From assembly GCF_900105155.1 (NCBI RefSeq), contig NZ_LT629762.1:5899501-5963500 (forward strand): DNA of 64,000 nucleotides, in the 5' to 3' direction. The position numbers and the translations under genes were made by a program. Below, piece by piece: positions 16,388-24,764 of this stretch. This stretch comes from Pseudomonas prosekii. Its GTDB lineage: Bacteria > Pseudomonadota > Gammaproteobacteria > Pseudomonadales > Pseudomonadaceae. The notes under the pieces are model-generated. The model did no database searches and was not told the DNA's origin. It saw only the letters and a list, made by a program, of their open reading frames with translations. How positions within the stretch are numbered: position 1 is the first letter of the stretch; every line of letters starts with the position of its first letter.

Positions 16388-17707
16388 CTAAAGGTGATTG
16401 AAGTTCAGCGGGTACTGGACGACCACGTAGACCCGATCAATATCATCGCCAGCCTGCGCAGTATTGGCCCGATGCGAAACATGGCTCAGTTGCACCGACA
16501 ATCCCTTCGCCGTCCCCGATTGCATGACGTAGCGCAAATCGATATCGCGCTCCCAATGCTTGCCGCCACGCCCTTGCTGCGGCGCATAGCCACCGCGCTC
16601 GTCGTCGAAAGGGTTGTACGCGCCACCCTGCGGCGCCTGGGTGCCATCAATGTTGCGACCGGTCACATAACGGGTCATGAAATTCAGACCAGGAATGCCG
16701 AATGCGCCCAAATCCAAGTCATAGCGCGCCTGCCACGACTGCTCGTGGGCACCATTGAAATCAGCGTATTTGATCGAGTTGGCGAGATAAATCGAGTCTC
16801 CGCCGACAAAATCAAACGGCGTGTCGCCATCAATCTGCTGAAAACCCAAGGTGAAGCCATGCGCGCCGAAACTGTATTTGCCCGACAAGCTATAAGCCGT
16901 ATTGTCGATGGCCCCCGCCGTGGCGCGGCCGGTGTCCTGCGTGTGATACAGATTGGCATTGAGAAAAACATCCGATTGCCGCAGATGCAGATTGCCGTAG
17001 TACTGACGCCAGGTGTCGCTCAACTCCGACGCATACAGCGCGCCGCCCACCGGACTGTCGGTGAACAGATCAGCGCCGAGAAAGGTAATCGCGCCAGCCT
17101 CGGTGTTCGCCCCGTAACCGTAAAAATCGCCCTTGCCCGAGGAACTGTCCTGATTCTTGAACGCGGTAAAACGCCCGGCCACCAGGTTTATCCCGTCGAA
17201 CTCCCGACTGTTCAGCAGCAATCCACTGGCGTACTCCGGTTGCAGGCGTTTGTCCGAGGTATCGAACACCGGCGTTTCCACGGTCATTTCACCGAACGCC
17301 ACGGTAGTGCGCGAGGCCCGCAACTTGAGCGCGCCGCCAGCGCTGGAGTAGTTATCGGCGCTGCGGCCATCGTCATTGATCGGCAACAACCCGGTGCCGG
17401 AATGGCCCTTGCCGCCATCCAGTTTCAGCCCCAGAAACCCATGAGCATCCAAGCCAACGCCAATCGTGCCTTCGGTGAAACCGGATTCAAAAGCGCCGAT
17501 AAACCCTTGAGCCCACTCAGCTTTGTAACTCTTGCCGGACGGCGAAGGCGTGCGGTAATCGTTGTTGAGATAGAAGTTGCGCGCCAGTACGTCCAGCGTT
17601 GCACCCTCGAAAAAACCTTGAGACGCGGGCGGCGGTTCGTCGGCCAAGGCTTTACTGGCGAGCAGAATCGACAGCCACAAGCAGCGGTTGGGTACGGAAA
17701 ACATCAT
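16388..17707 (-). CDS. OprD-family outer-membrane porin
   Basis: A 439-residue outer-membrane channel. The signal peptide ends ALA before DEPPP. The mature start (SQGFFEGATLDVLARNFYLNNDYR) is the signature of the OprD/OpdX family, followed by about 18 amphipathic strands and an aromatic-rich, hydrophobic C-terminus (VYVVVQYPLNFNHL). OprD proteins are substrate-specific for amino acids, small organic acids or carbapenems; the specificity cannot be assigned here. Two consecutive ATGs start the gene (17707, 17704). It is a single-gene unit. Confidence 0.93.
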   Translation of the reverse strand: MMFSVPNRCLWLSILLASKALADEPPPASQGFFEGATLDVLARNFYLNNDYRTPSPSGKSYKAEWAQGFIGAFESGFTEGTIGVGLDAHGFLGLKLDGGKGHSGTGLLPINDDGRSADNYSSAGGALKLRASRTTVAFGEMTVETPVFDTSDKRLQPEYASGLLLNSREFDGINLVAGRFTAFKNQDSSSGKGDFYGYGANTEAGAITFLGADLFTDSPVGGALYASELSDTWRQYYGNLHLRQSDVFLNANLYHTQDTGRATAGAIDNTAYSLSGKYSFGAHGFTLGFQQIDGDTPFDFVGGDSIYLANSIKYADFNGAHEQSWQARYDLDLGAFGIPGLNFMTRYVTGRNIDGTQAPQGGAYNPFDDERGGYAPQQGRGGKHWERDIDLRYVMQSGTAKGLSVQLSHVSHRANTAQAGDDIDRVYVVVQYPLNFNHL

Positions 17708-17830
17708 CAATCGATCACCACGAGGCAGCGACTGCGCAGGGCAGGCTGACCAGAACTATTCGGGGAAAGTGCAGGACGATGGTGCCGTAGCGGCTACCAC
17801 AGAAATTGAGCTAGTGTGCTGAGTCGGGCC

Positions 17831-18499
17831 TCAGCTCACGGGCTCAGCGCTACAACGCATGTCTCCCGCCCCAGGTTTCTGAAAAACCACCGCATCATCA
17901 CTCTGCCAAAAACTGTAATTCCCCTGCGCATCCTTGCCGGTGTAACGAGTGCCGCTGTCACTCGCCACTTGGCTCAACGTCACCGCGCCGTTCGCCCATT
18001 TCAGGTACACCAACCCCGGCTGCATCATGAAAAAACTCGCGGCCACGGCACCGTTCAGTCCATTACAACGAAAAACCACTGGCCCCTCGGTGAGCCGGTA
18101 AGGATCCTTGGTTCGCGCAATCGTCGAGCCTTGGCGCAATTGATGCGCGCGCTCGGCGTAACGGCGGATCGCGCACGCCTTGGGGTCGGGATCGGCGCCG
18201 CACTGGCTGCGCGCATCGACCCAGAATTGCTGGTCGACGATGATTTTTTTCGGCGGCGGGACCGCGCGCTCGTCTGTCAGCGCCAAGCGGTAGAGGCGAA
18301 ACACTTCCATGTCCATCTGCTTGAGTTGCGGGTCGCGGCAGATCAGTTTTTCGATGGTGACCTTGGCCAGCGCGCAGTCGAACGTGGTTCTGATCGGCGC
18401 GGCAGGCTCGTCGGAAATGCTCGGGCCGGATGCGGCGCCTGCAGTGCTGGCGAACAGGCAGGTAGATAGACAGGTGAAAAGCGCGGTGAGGGTTTTCAT
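17831..18499 (-). CDS. Periplasmic LprI-like plus MliC lysozyme-inhibitor fusion
   Basis: A 222-residue exported protein. The signal peptide ends STAGA before ASGPS. The N-terminal half (FDCALAKVTIEKLICRDPQLKQMD) has the LprI/DUF1311 cysteine pattern. The C-terminal half from about residue 140 (VVFRCNG...LSQVASDSGTRYTG...FWQ...MRCSAE) matches the MliC/PliC fold that blocks c-type lysozyme by inserting a loop into its active site. The loop Ser in the SGTRY segment is present. There is no lipobox, so this is a soluble form. It probably protects peptidoglycan from host or environmental lysozyme. Confidence 0.85.
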   Translation of the reverse strand: MKTLTALFTCLSTCLFASTAGAASGPSISDEPAAPIRTTFDCALAKVTIEKLICRDPQLKQMDMEVFRLYRLALTDERAVPPPKKIIVDQQFWVDARSQCGADPDPKACAIRRYAERAHQLRQGSTIARTKDPYRLTEGPVVFRCNGLNGAVAASFFMMQPGLVYLKWANGAVTLSQVASDSGTRYTGKDAQGNYSFWQSDDAVVFQKPGAGDMRCSAEPVS

Positions 18500-18598
18500 G
18501 TTGGGTCACCGGGTTGTTGGCTATGCCGGACTATAACGCTGTGGGGGTGAAGTTCCACCTCGAGGTGAATCTTGGGTTGAGGGTGGCGGACAGATTGC

Positions 18599-18623
18599 CT
18601 TCGCGGGCAAGCCTCGCTCCTAC
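18599..18623. repeat. Single type A REP arm
   Basis: One arm of the element described at 2048-2116 without its inverted partner, upstream of the trehalose synthase gene. Confidence 0.75.
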
Positions 18624-18744
18624 CGGAGCCGGATCAGCAATACGATGCAACGAATGGCGTCGCAGGCCCTCATATAAGGACAAGCGGCGCCCGGGATGGA
18701 GCGGGGCGGTTGCGTCTTTTACATGACGACAGGTGATTGTTTTT

Positions 18745-20811
18745 ATGACGATGGTCGATAAAAAGCACGTGGAATGGCTGGTCGAGCAATCAATGCTGAA
18801 CGCCGCACGGCAGCGGGCCAAGCTCTATAGCGGGCAAGGTCGCTTGTGGCAGCAACCCTACGCTCATACCCGGCCCCGCGACGCTTCGGCCCTGTCTTCG
18901 GTGTGGTTCACGGCGTACCCGGCGTCGATCATCACCAGCGAAAACGGCACTGTGCTCGAAGCGCTGGGCGATGAAACGCTGTGGCACGCACTGTCGAGAA
19001 TCGGCATTCAGGGCATTCACAACGGCCCGCTGAAGCGCTCCGGCGGTTTGCAGGGCACCGAACACACGCCGACGATTGATGGCAATTTCGACCGCATCAG
19101 CTTCGACATCGACCCGCAACTCGGCACCGAGGCGCAGTTGCAAGCGTTGACGCGAATGGCCGCCGCGCACAACTCGGTGATCATCGATGACGTGATCCCG
19201 TCGCACACCGGCAAAGGTGCGGACTTCCGTTTGGCCGAGATGGCCTACGAAGACTATCCGGGTCTGTACCACATGGTCGAAATCCGCGAAGAAGACTGGC
19301 CGCTGCTGCCCGACATCGAAGAGGGCCGCGACGCGCACAACCTCAGCCCGCTGCAGGTCGATGCGTTGCGCGACAAGCATTACATCGTCGGCCAGTTGCA
19401 ACGGGTGATCTTCTTCGAGCCCGGCGTCAAGGAAACCGACTGGAGCGCCACGCCAGTGGTTATCGGCGTCGACGGCAAGCCACGGCGCTGGGTGTACTTG
19501 CATTACTTCAAGGAAGGCCAGCCGTCGCTGAACTGGCTCGACCCGACGTTCGCCGCGCAACAGATGATCATTGGCGATGCGCTGCACGCGATTGACGTGA
19601 TGGGCGCGAAGATCCTGCGCCTCGACGCCAACGGCTTCCTCGGCGTCGAACGCAAACTCGACGGCACCGCGTGGTCGGAAAGCCACCCACTGTCGATCAC
19701 CGGTAACCAACTGCTCGGCGGCGCGATCCGCAAGGCTGGCGGTTTCAGCTTCCAGGAGCTCAACCTCACCGTCGACGACATCGCCGCGATGTCCCACGGT
19801 GGCGCCGACCTGTCTTACGACTTCATCACTCGCCCGGCCTACCAGCACGCGCTGCTGATGGGCGATACCGAATTCCTGCGCCTGATGCTGCGCCAGATGC
19901 ACACCTTGGGCATCGATCCCGGTTCGCTGATTCACGCGTTGCAGAACCACGACGAACTGACTCTGGAATTGGTGCATTTCTGGACCCTGCATGCGCATGA
20001 CACCTACCTGTATCAGGGCCAGACCTTCCCCGGCAGCATCCTGCGCGAGCATATCCGCGAGCAGATGTACGAACGCCTCGCCGGTGAGCACGCGCCGTAT
20101 AACCTGAAATTCGTCACCAACGGCGTGTCCTGCACCACCGCGAGCATCATTACTGCGGCGCTGGGCATTCGTGATCTCGACGCCATCACCGCCGCCGATA
20201 TCGTGCAAATCCGCCAGATCCACTTGTTGCTGGTGATGTACAACGCCATGCAGCCTGGCGTGTTTGCGCTGTCGGGTTGGGATTTGGTCGGCGCATTGCC
20301 GTTGCCGGCCGATCAGGTCGCGCATTTGATGGAGGATGGCGATACGCGCTGGATCCATCGCGGCGCCTACGATCTGGTGGATATGAACCCCGACGCCGAG
20401 TTCTCCGCTGGCCAGATGCCACGCCCGAAAACCTTGTACGGCAGCCTGCCGAGCCAGCTCAAGGACCCGGATTCGTTTGCCTCGCAACTGAAGAAAATCC
20501 TCGCTGCCCGCCGTGCTTACGACATCGCCGCGAGCCGGCAGATTCTGGTGCCGGACGTCGAGCATCCGGGGCTGCTGATCATGGTTCACGAACTGCCAGC
20601 AGGCAAAGGCACACAAATCACCGCGCTGAACTTCGGCTCGACGCCGATCACCGAAACCTTGCACCTGCCTAACATCGCGCCGGGGCCGGTGGTCGACATC
20701 ATCAACGAGCGGGTTGAAGGTGATTTGACCGATGAGGGTGAATTCACCATTACGCTGGATGCGTATGAAGGGTTGGCGCTGCGAGTGGTCAGTAGTACGC
20801 CGATGTTGTAA
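18745..20811 (+). CDS. treS: Trehalose synthase, GH13 family (stand-alone, CJ38 type)
   Basis: A 688-residue glycoside hydrolase 13 enzyme that isomerises maltose to trehalose. Length and sequence resemble the single-domain trehalose synthase of P. stutzeri CJ38 (689 residues), from memory. GH13 landmarks are the nucleophile Asp294 (RLDANG), acid/base Glu338 (FQELNL) and Asp403 (QNHDE). The ATG at 18745 has AGGTGA seven bases upstream; a GTG at 18733 is less likely. Unlike the common Pseudomonas TreS it has no fused maltokinase, and no other trehalose or glycogen gene is beside it. It likely contributes to osmotic or desiccation protection. Confidence 0.9.
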   Translation: MTMVDKKHVEWLVEQSMLNAARQRAKLYSGQGRLWQQPYAHTRPRDASALSSVWFTAYPASIITSENGTVLEALGDETLWHALSRIGIQGIHNGPLKRSGGLQGTEHTPTIDGNFDRISFDIDPQLGTEAQLQALTRMAAAHNSVIIDDVIPSHTGKGADFRLAEMAYEDYPGLYHMVEIREEDWPLLPDIEEGRDAHNLSPLQVDALRDKHYIVGQLQRVIFFEPGVKETDWSATPVVIGVDGKPRRWVYLHYFKEGQPSLNWLDPTFAAQQMIIGDALHAIDVMGAKILRLDANGFLGVERKLDGTAWSESHPLSITGNQLLGGAIRKAGGFSFQELNLTVDDIAAMSHGGADLSYDFITRPAYQHALLMGDTEFLRLMLRQMHTLGIDPGSLIHALQNHDELTLELVHFWTLHAHDTYLYQGQTFPGSILREHIREQMYERLAGEHAPYNLKFVTNGVSCTTASIITAALGIRDLDAITAADIVQIRQIHLLLVMYNAMQPGVFALSGWDLVGALPLPADQVAHLMEDGDTRWIHRGAYDLVDMNPDAEFSAGQMPRPKTLYGSLPSQLKDPDSFASQLKKILAARRAYDIAASRQILVPDVEHPGLLIMVHELPAGKGTQITALNFGSTPITETLHLPNIAPGPVVDIINERVEGDLTDEGEFTITLDAYEGLALRVVSSTPML

Positions 20812-20842
20812 AGCAAGCGTGTAAGCAAAAAGCCGTAAGCAT

Positions 20843-20879
20843 AAAAATGCGCGAGCGAATCACTTCGCTCGCGCATTTT
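20843..20879. terminator. Bidirectional terminator
   Basis: Twelve-base perfect stem atgcgcgagcga / tcgctcgcgcat (20847-20858 and 20865-20876), flanked by AAAA on the left and TTTT on the right. It serves both the treS gene (+) and the convergent decarboxylase gene (minus). Confidence 0.92.
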
Positions 20880-20906
20880 CTCTGTCACTTCCAAATCACT
20901 GCTAAA

Positions 20907-23192
20907 TCACTTCAACACCAACATCCGGTAAACCCCGCCCTCGCTTTCGATCCCGTGCGTGTCATGCGTAAACCCCGGGAATGACTTGTCGAACGCCTCC
21001 AGCGCCTTCAAATACGCCAACAGCGGTCCATCCGCAGGGCCGGCGTTTTCGCCCGGCATCAGTAATGGAATGCCCGGCGGATACGGGACGATGCCGGTTG
21101 CTGCGACGCGTCCGGCGGCTTCGTCGAGGGTCACCCGTTCGATGTTGTTGCGCACCAGATTTTCGTAGGCCTCTACCGGACTGAATTCGGCTTTCGGCAA
21201 CGTGCCGAAGGCCTTGGCCATGTTGGCGGTGGTTTTGTGTTGTTTCATCGCGGCGAAGATTTCGTCGGCGAGGTCCTTCAGGCCCATGCCGGCGTAGCGC
21301 TGCTGATTGGCCGCGAGCAAGTCGGGCAGGGCCAGTTCCAGGTCGAGGTTTTCGTCGTAGTCGCGTTTGAAATCGAGGAGGGCATTGACCAGCGTGCCCC
21401 ACTTGCCTTTGGTGATGCCGATGGAGAACAGAAACAGGATGGTGAAGTCGGTGGTTTTCTCGACGACGATGCCTTGGCGGCCGAGGTACGCGGTCAGCAC
21501 GCAGGCCGGAATGCCGGAGTCGAGCAAATTGCCGTCGTCGCCCATGCCGGGGCTGAGCACCGAAACTTTGATCGGGTCGAGCATGCAGTAGCCGTCTTCG
21601 ATATCTCCAAAACCGTGCCACACCTCGTTCGGGTGCAGCACCCAGCAATTCGGCTCGGTTTTCAGCAACTGCGGATCGACTTCATGGAACGGCACGCTCG
21701 CGCCGCCGACGTGCACGGTTGGCGGCTGCCAGCAAGTGAAGAACCAGTCGTTGTTGCTGAGCATTTCGTGGTGCATGTGCGAGATAACCTGGCGGAACGC
21801 CACGGCTTCTTCGATGGATTCAGTGGTGAGAATCTGCCCGCTCGGCGCTTCCATCATTGCCGAACTGACGTCGCAGGACGCCATGATCGCGTAATTGGGC
21901 GAGGTCGAGGCGTGCATCATGAACGACTCGTTGAAGCGCCCGTGATCGATCGGATTACGCCCGTTGCGCACATGAATCATCGAGGCTTGAGACAGCGCCG
22001 CGAGCAGTTTGTGGGTGGATTGGGTGGCGAACACCGTGGGTTTCGACGCGTCGTGATCGTCGGGGCTGCCGTGCATCGCGTGGCGCTCGCGATACAGCGG
22101 ATTGAAGCGCGCGTAACCGTACCAGGCTTCATCGAAATGCAGACGGTCGACGCTCTGGCCGAGCAATTCCTCGACGCGGGTGACGTTGTAGGTCAGGCCG
22201 TCGTAAGTCGAGTTAGTGACAATCGCGTGGACCGGCGTCGGGTCGATGCCGTCGCGGACCAGCGGGTTGTTGGCGATGGCCGCTTTCACACCTTCGGCGC
22301 TCAAGGTCTGCGGCAGGATCGGGCCGATGATGCCGTAGCGGTTGCGGGTCGGCACCAGGTAGGTCGGGATCGCCCCGGACAAGGTCATCGCGTGTTCGGC
22401 GGACTTGTGGCAATTGCGGTCGCACAGGGCGATTTGATTGCGCGTGACGCTGGCCATCAGGATCACGCGGTTGGAGGTCGACGATCCGTTGGTTATGTAA
22501 TAAGTGCGATGCGCGCCAAACACCTTGGCCGCGTAACGTTCACCCTGGCCAATCGGGCCGCTGTGATCGAGCAGTGAGCCCAGTTCGCCGACGGAAATCG
22601 ACAAGTCGGAACGCAGCAGGTTTTCCCCGAAAAACTCATAAAACGCCCGGCCCGCAGTGCTCTTGAGGAACGCGGTGCCGCCGGCATGCCCCGGCGTGTG
22701 CCAGGAATATTCGTAGGTGCGGGCAAACTTCACCAGCGCGCCGAACATCGGTGGCAGCGCCGCTTGGCGGTAACGTTCGATGGCCGCGAGAATGCGTCCG
22801 CTGAGGAAGCGGCTGGTGTCTTCGGGCAGCCAGATAAAGTCGTCGGCGTGTTGCATGACCACCAGCGGAATGCTCGACGCGGTGCTGCGGTCGCTGATCA
22901 GAAACACCGGCACGCGGGTGTTGCGCTGGCGCAGGGCGGTCAACAGATCGATGCAGGCCTTGTGGTCGTCGCTGGCGTCCATTTCCCAACTGAGCAGCAC
23001 GCATTGGATTGCCGAGTCGGTGCGCAGGATCGACGCAGCATCGCTCAAGCTCTCTGACGCCAGCACGCGAATGGCGCGCTCTTCGACATCGTGGACCAAC
23101 TGATCGAGGGCGCGGCCGAACACGGTGCGTTTATCCGGCGGATTGCTCACCAGCAGCGTGAGCATGCCCAGCGTGTGTCGATATTCCGTCAT
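20907..23192 (-). CDS. Orn/Lys/Arg decarboxylase (biodegradative class)
   Basis: A 761-residue fold-type I PLP decarboxylase. It has the N-terminal response-regulator-like wing (about 1-135), the linker HTPGHAGGTAFLKS, the PLP lysine 395 in QSTHKLL, and the C-terminal domain of the inducible lysine/arginine/ornithine decarboxylases. Its start overlaps the stop of the antiporter gene by ATGA, so substrate uptake, decarboxylation and amine export are coupled, as in cadBA-type acid-resistance systems. P. aeruginosa has a comparable lysine decarboxylase/antiporter pair (PA1818-PA1819). I cannot assign the amino acid from the sequence alone. Confidence 0.92.
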   Translation of the reverse strand: MTEYRHTLGMLTLLVSNPPDKRTVFGRALDQLVHDVEERAIRVLASESLSDAASILRTDSAIQCVLLSWEMDASDDHKACIDLLTALRQRNTRVPVFLISDRSTASSIPLVVMQHADDFIWLPEDTSRFLSGRILAAIERYRQAALPPMFGALVKFARTYEYSWHTPGHAGGTAFLKSTAGRAFYEFFGENLLRSDLSISVGELGSLLDHSGPIGQGERYAAKVFGAHRTYYITNGSSTSNRVILMASVTRNQIALCDRNCHKSAEHAMTLSGAIPTYLVPTRNRYGIIGPILPQTLSAEGVKAAIANNPLVRDGIDPTPVHAIVTNSTYDGLTYNVTRVEELLGQSVDRLHFDEAWYGYARFNPLYRERHAMHGSPDDHDASKPTVFATQSTHKLLAALSQASMIHVRNGRNPIDHGRFNESFMMHASTSPNYAIMASCDVSSAMMEAPSGQILTTESIEEAVAFRQVISHMHHEMLSNNDWFFTCWQPPTVHVGGASVPFHEVDPQLLKTEPNCWVLHPNEVWHGFGDIEDGYCMLDPIKVSVLSPGMGDDGNLLDSGIPACVLTAYLGRQGIVVEKTTDFTILFLFSIGITKGKWGTLVNALLDFKRDYDENLDLELALPDLLAANQQRYAGMGLKDLADEIFAAMKQHKTTANMAKAFGTLPKAEFSPVEAYENLVRNNIERVTLDEAAGRVAATGIVPYPPGIPLLMPGENAGPADGPLLAYLKALEAFDKSFPGFTHDTHGIESEGGVYRMLVLK

Positions 23193-24598
23193 GGCCTGAC
23201 CTCCAGAGTTGAGGATTGCAAGTGGTTCACCGGCACCGGTTCGGCGGTTAGGTGCTGCGCGCTGACGGTCTGTGTCGGCACGCTGTTGTTGATCGCTTCG
23301 AGGCGGATCAGGCGGTTATTGACGAAGCCGAACAGCGTATAACCGAAAATCGTCGCGACGCCGCCGAGCATCAGCGCCTGCTCGCCAGAACTGTAGAGCG
23401 CCAGGTAGCTGTAGGCCGCCGCGACCCACGCGATGATGTTGGTGGCCAAGGCTTTGCCGGGCGGCACGTTGGAGACTTTTTGCAGGGTCATCAGCGCCGC
23501 CATCGACAGGATGTACGGCACCAGATTGGTCACCACCGCCAGATTGACCAGCGTGTCGAACTGCTTGCTCAAGTCCGGGCTGATCGTCAGAAAGCCCAGC
23601 GCGGTTTGCCCGGCGAGCAGAATCAGCATGCCGACAATCGGCGTGCCGGCCTTGTTGGCTTTGGCGAAGATCGGCAGGAAGTAACCGGTGTCCGCCGAGC
23701 TTTTGAACACCTGAGCGATGGTGAACTGCCAACCGAGCAGCGAGCCGATGCAGGCCAGGACCATGGCGGCCATGACGATGTCGCCAATCAGCGGCGTGAA
23801 CATCTTGGCGAACACCAGCCCGAACGGCGCGGTGGACGAGGCCAGTTCCGGGTTATCGACGATGCCGGCGATGACGTTGGTCGAGACGATGTAAATCACC
23901 GCCGCGCCGAGGGTGCCACCGAGCACGGCAATCGGCACGTTTTTCTCGGGGTTTTCCACTGCATCGGTGTTGGCGCAGGCCGATTCAAGCCCAAGGAACG
24001 CCCACAAGGTGATCGCCACCGAAGCGCCGGCGGCGTCCATCCAGCCCATGTTGTGCGGGTTCCAACCGGCGGCGTAGACGCTGCTGTCGAACCAGAACCA
24101 GCCGATGGTCGACACCAGCACCACCGGCGCGATTACACCCCACACGGTAAACGCGCCGATCTGCCCGGTAATCCGCGCCCCGCCAAAGTTGGCGAACGTG
24201 GTGATCCACAGTAAGGCAATCGTCGCCAGGCCGACTTGCAGCGAATCGAGTTTGATGTCGAACAGTACTTGGATATAGCCGACCGCCGTGATGCTGATCG
24301 CCACGTTGGCAATCAACAGCGAGACGCCGTAGGTGTAGTTGGTCAAGTAGTTGCCGGCCTTGCCGAAGGTGTATTCGGCATAACCGCCCATGCCGCCAGT
24401 CTTGCGACTGAGCATGCCGCAGCGCGCAAAGGCGTAGGCGAGGGCGAGCGAGCCGGTGGCTGTGATCAGCCAGGAAAGTATCGAAATCCCGCCGACTTCG
24501 GCGAGTTTGGTCGGGAGCAGAACGATGCCGGAGCCGAGCATATTCACGGCGGTCAACATCGTCAGTTGCCCCACACTCATTTTCTTTGCGACTGACAT
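23189..24598 (-). CDS. APC-family amino acid/polyamine antiporter (PotE/CadB-like)
   Basis: A 469-residue transporter with 12 hydrophobic segments. The N-terminus (MSVGQLTMLTAVNMLGSGIVLLP) and the GGMGGYAEYTFGK segment match the PotE/CadB/LcaP antiporters that swap a basic amino acid for its amine. GAGG precedes the ATG. It is the first gene of a two-gene operon with the decarboxylase. The C-terminal tail after the last membrane segment is short and cytosolic. It probably imports lysine, ornithine or arginine in exchange for cadaverine, putrescine or agmatine. Confidence 0.9.
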   Translation of the reverse strand: MSVAKKMSVGQLTMLTAVNMLGSGIVLLPTKLAEVGGISILSWLITATGSLALAYAFARCGMLSRKTGGMGGYAEYTFGKAGNYLTNYTYGVSLLIANVAISITAVGYIQVLFDIKLDSLQVGLATIALLWITTFANFGGARITGQIGAFTVWGVIAPVVLVSTIGWFWFDSSVYAAGWNPHNMGWMDAAGASVAITLWAFLGLESACANTDAVENPEKNVPIAVLGGTLGAAVIYIVSTNVIAGIVDNPELASSTAPFGLVFAKMFTPLIGDIVMAAMVLACIGSLLGWQFTIAQVFKSSADTGYFLPIFAKANKAGTPIVGMLILLAGQTALGFLTISPDLSKQFDTLVNLAVVTNLVPYILSMAALMTLQKVSNVPPGKALATNIIAWVAAAYSYLALYSSGEQALMLGGVATIFGYTLFGFVNNRLIRLEAINNSVPTQTVSAQHLTAEPVPVNHLQSSTLEVRP

Positions 24599-24764
24599 TC
24601 CGTTGCCTCGTTAATTGCATTTCGGAACAGTAGCTATAGCAAAGGACGGTGAGGCTGCAAGAAATGAAAGTGGTCGCGGGTGATGGCTGATTGCCCGTTG
24701 CAACTGCTGCGCTGGCCGCAACGGGACTGTTTACTTGAAGGCTGTTCGCTGCACGGAGCAGCGC

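Noticed and set aside
18790..20664. Long minus-strand frame opposite trehalose synthase
   Set aside because: Low-complexity composition rich in Arg, Gln, His and Val, typical of antisense translation of a GC-rich gene.
21237..22577. Long + strand frame opposite the decarboxylase
   Set aside because: Same reason; the minus-strand gene has complete family motifs.
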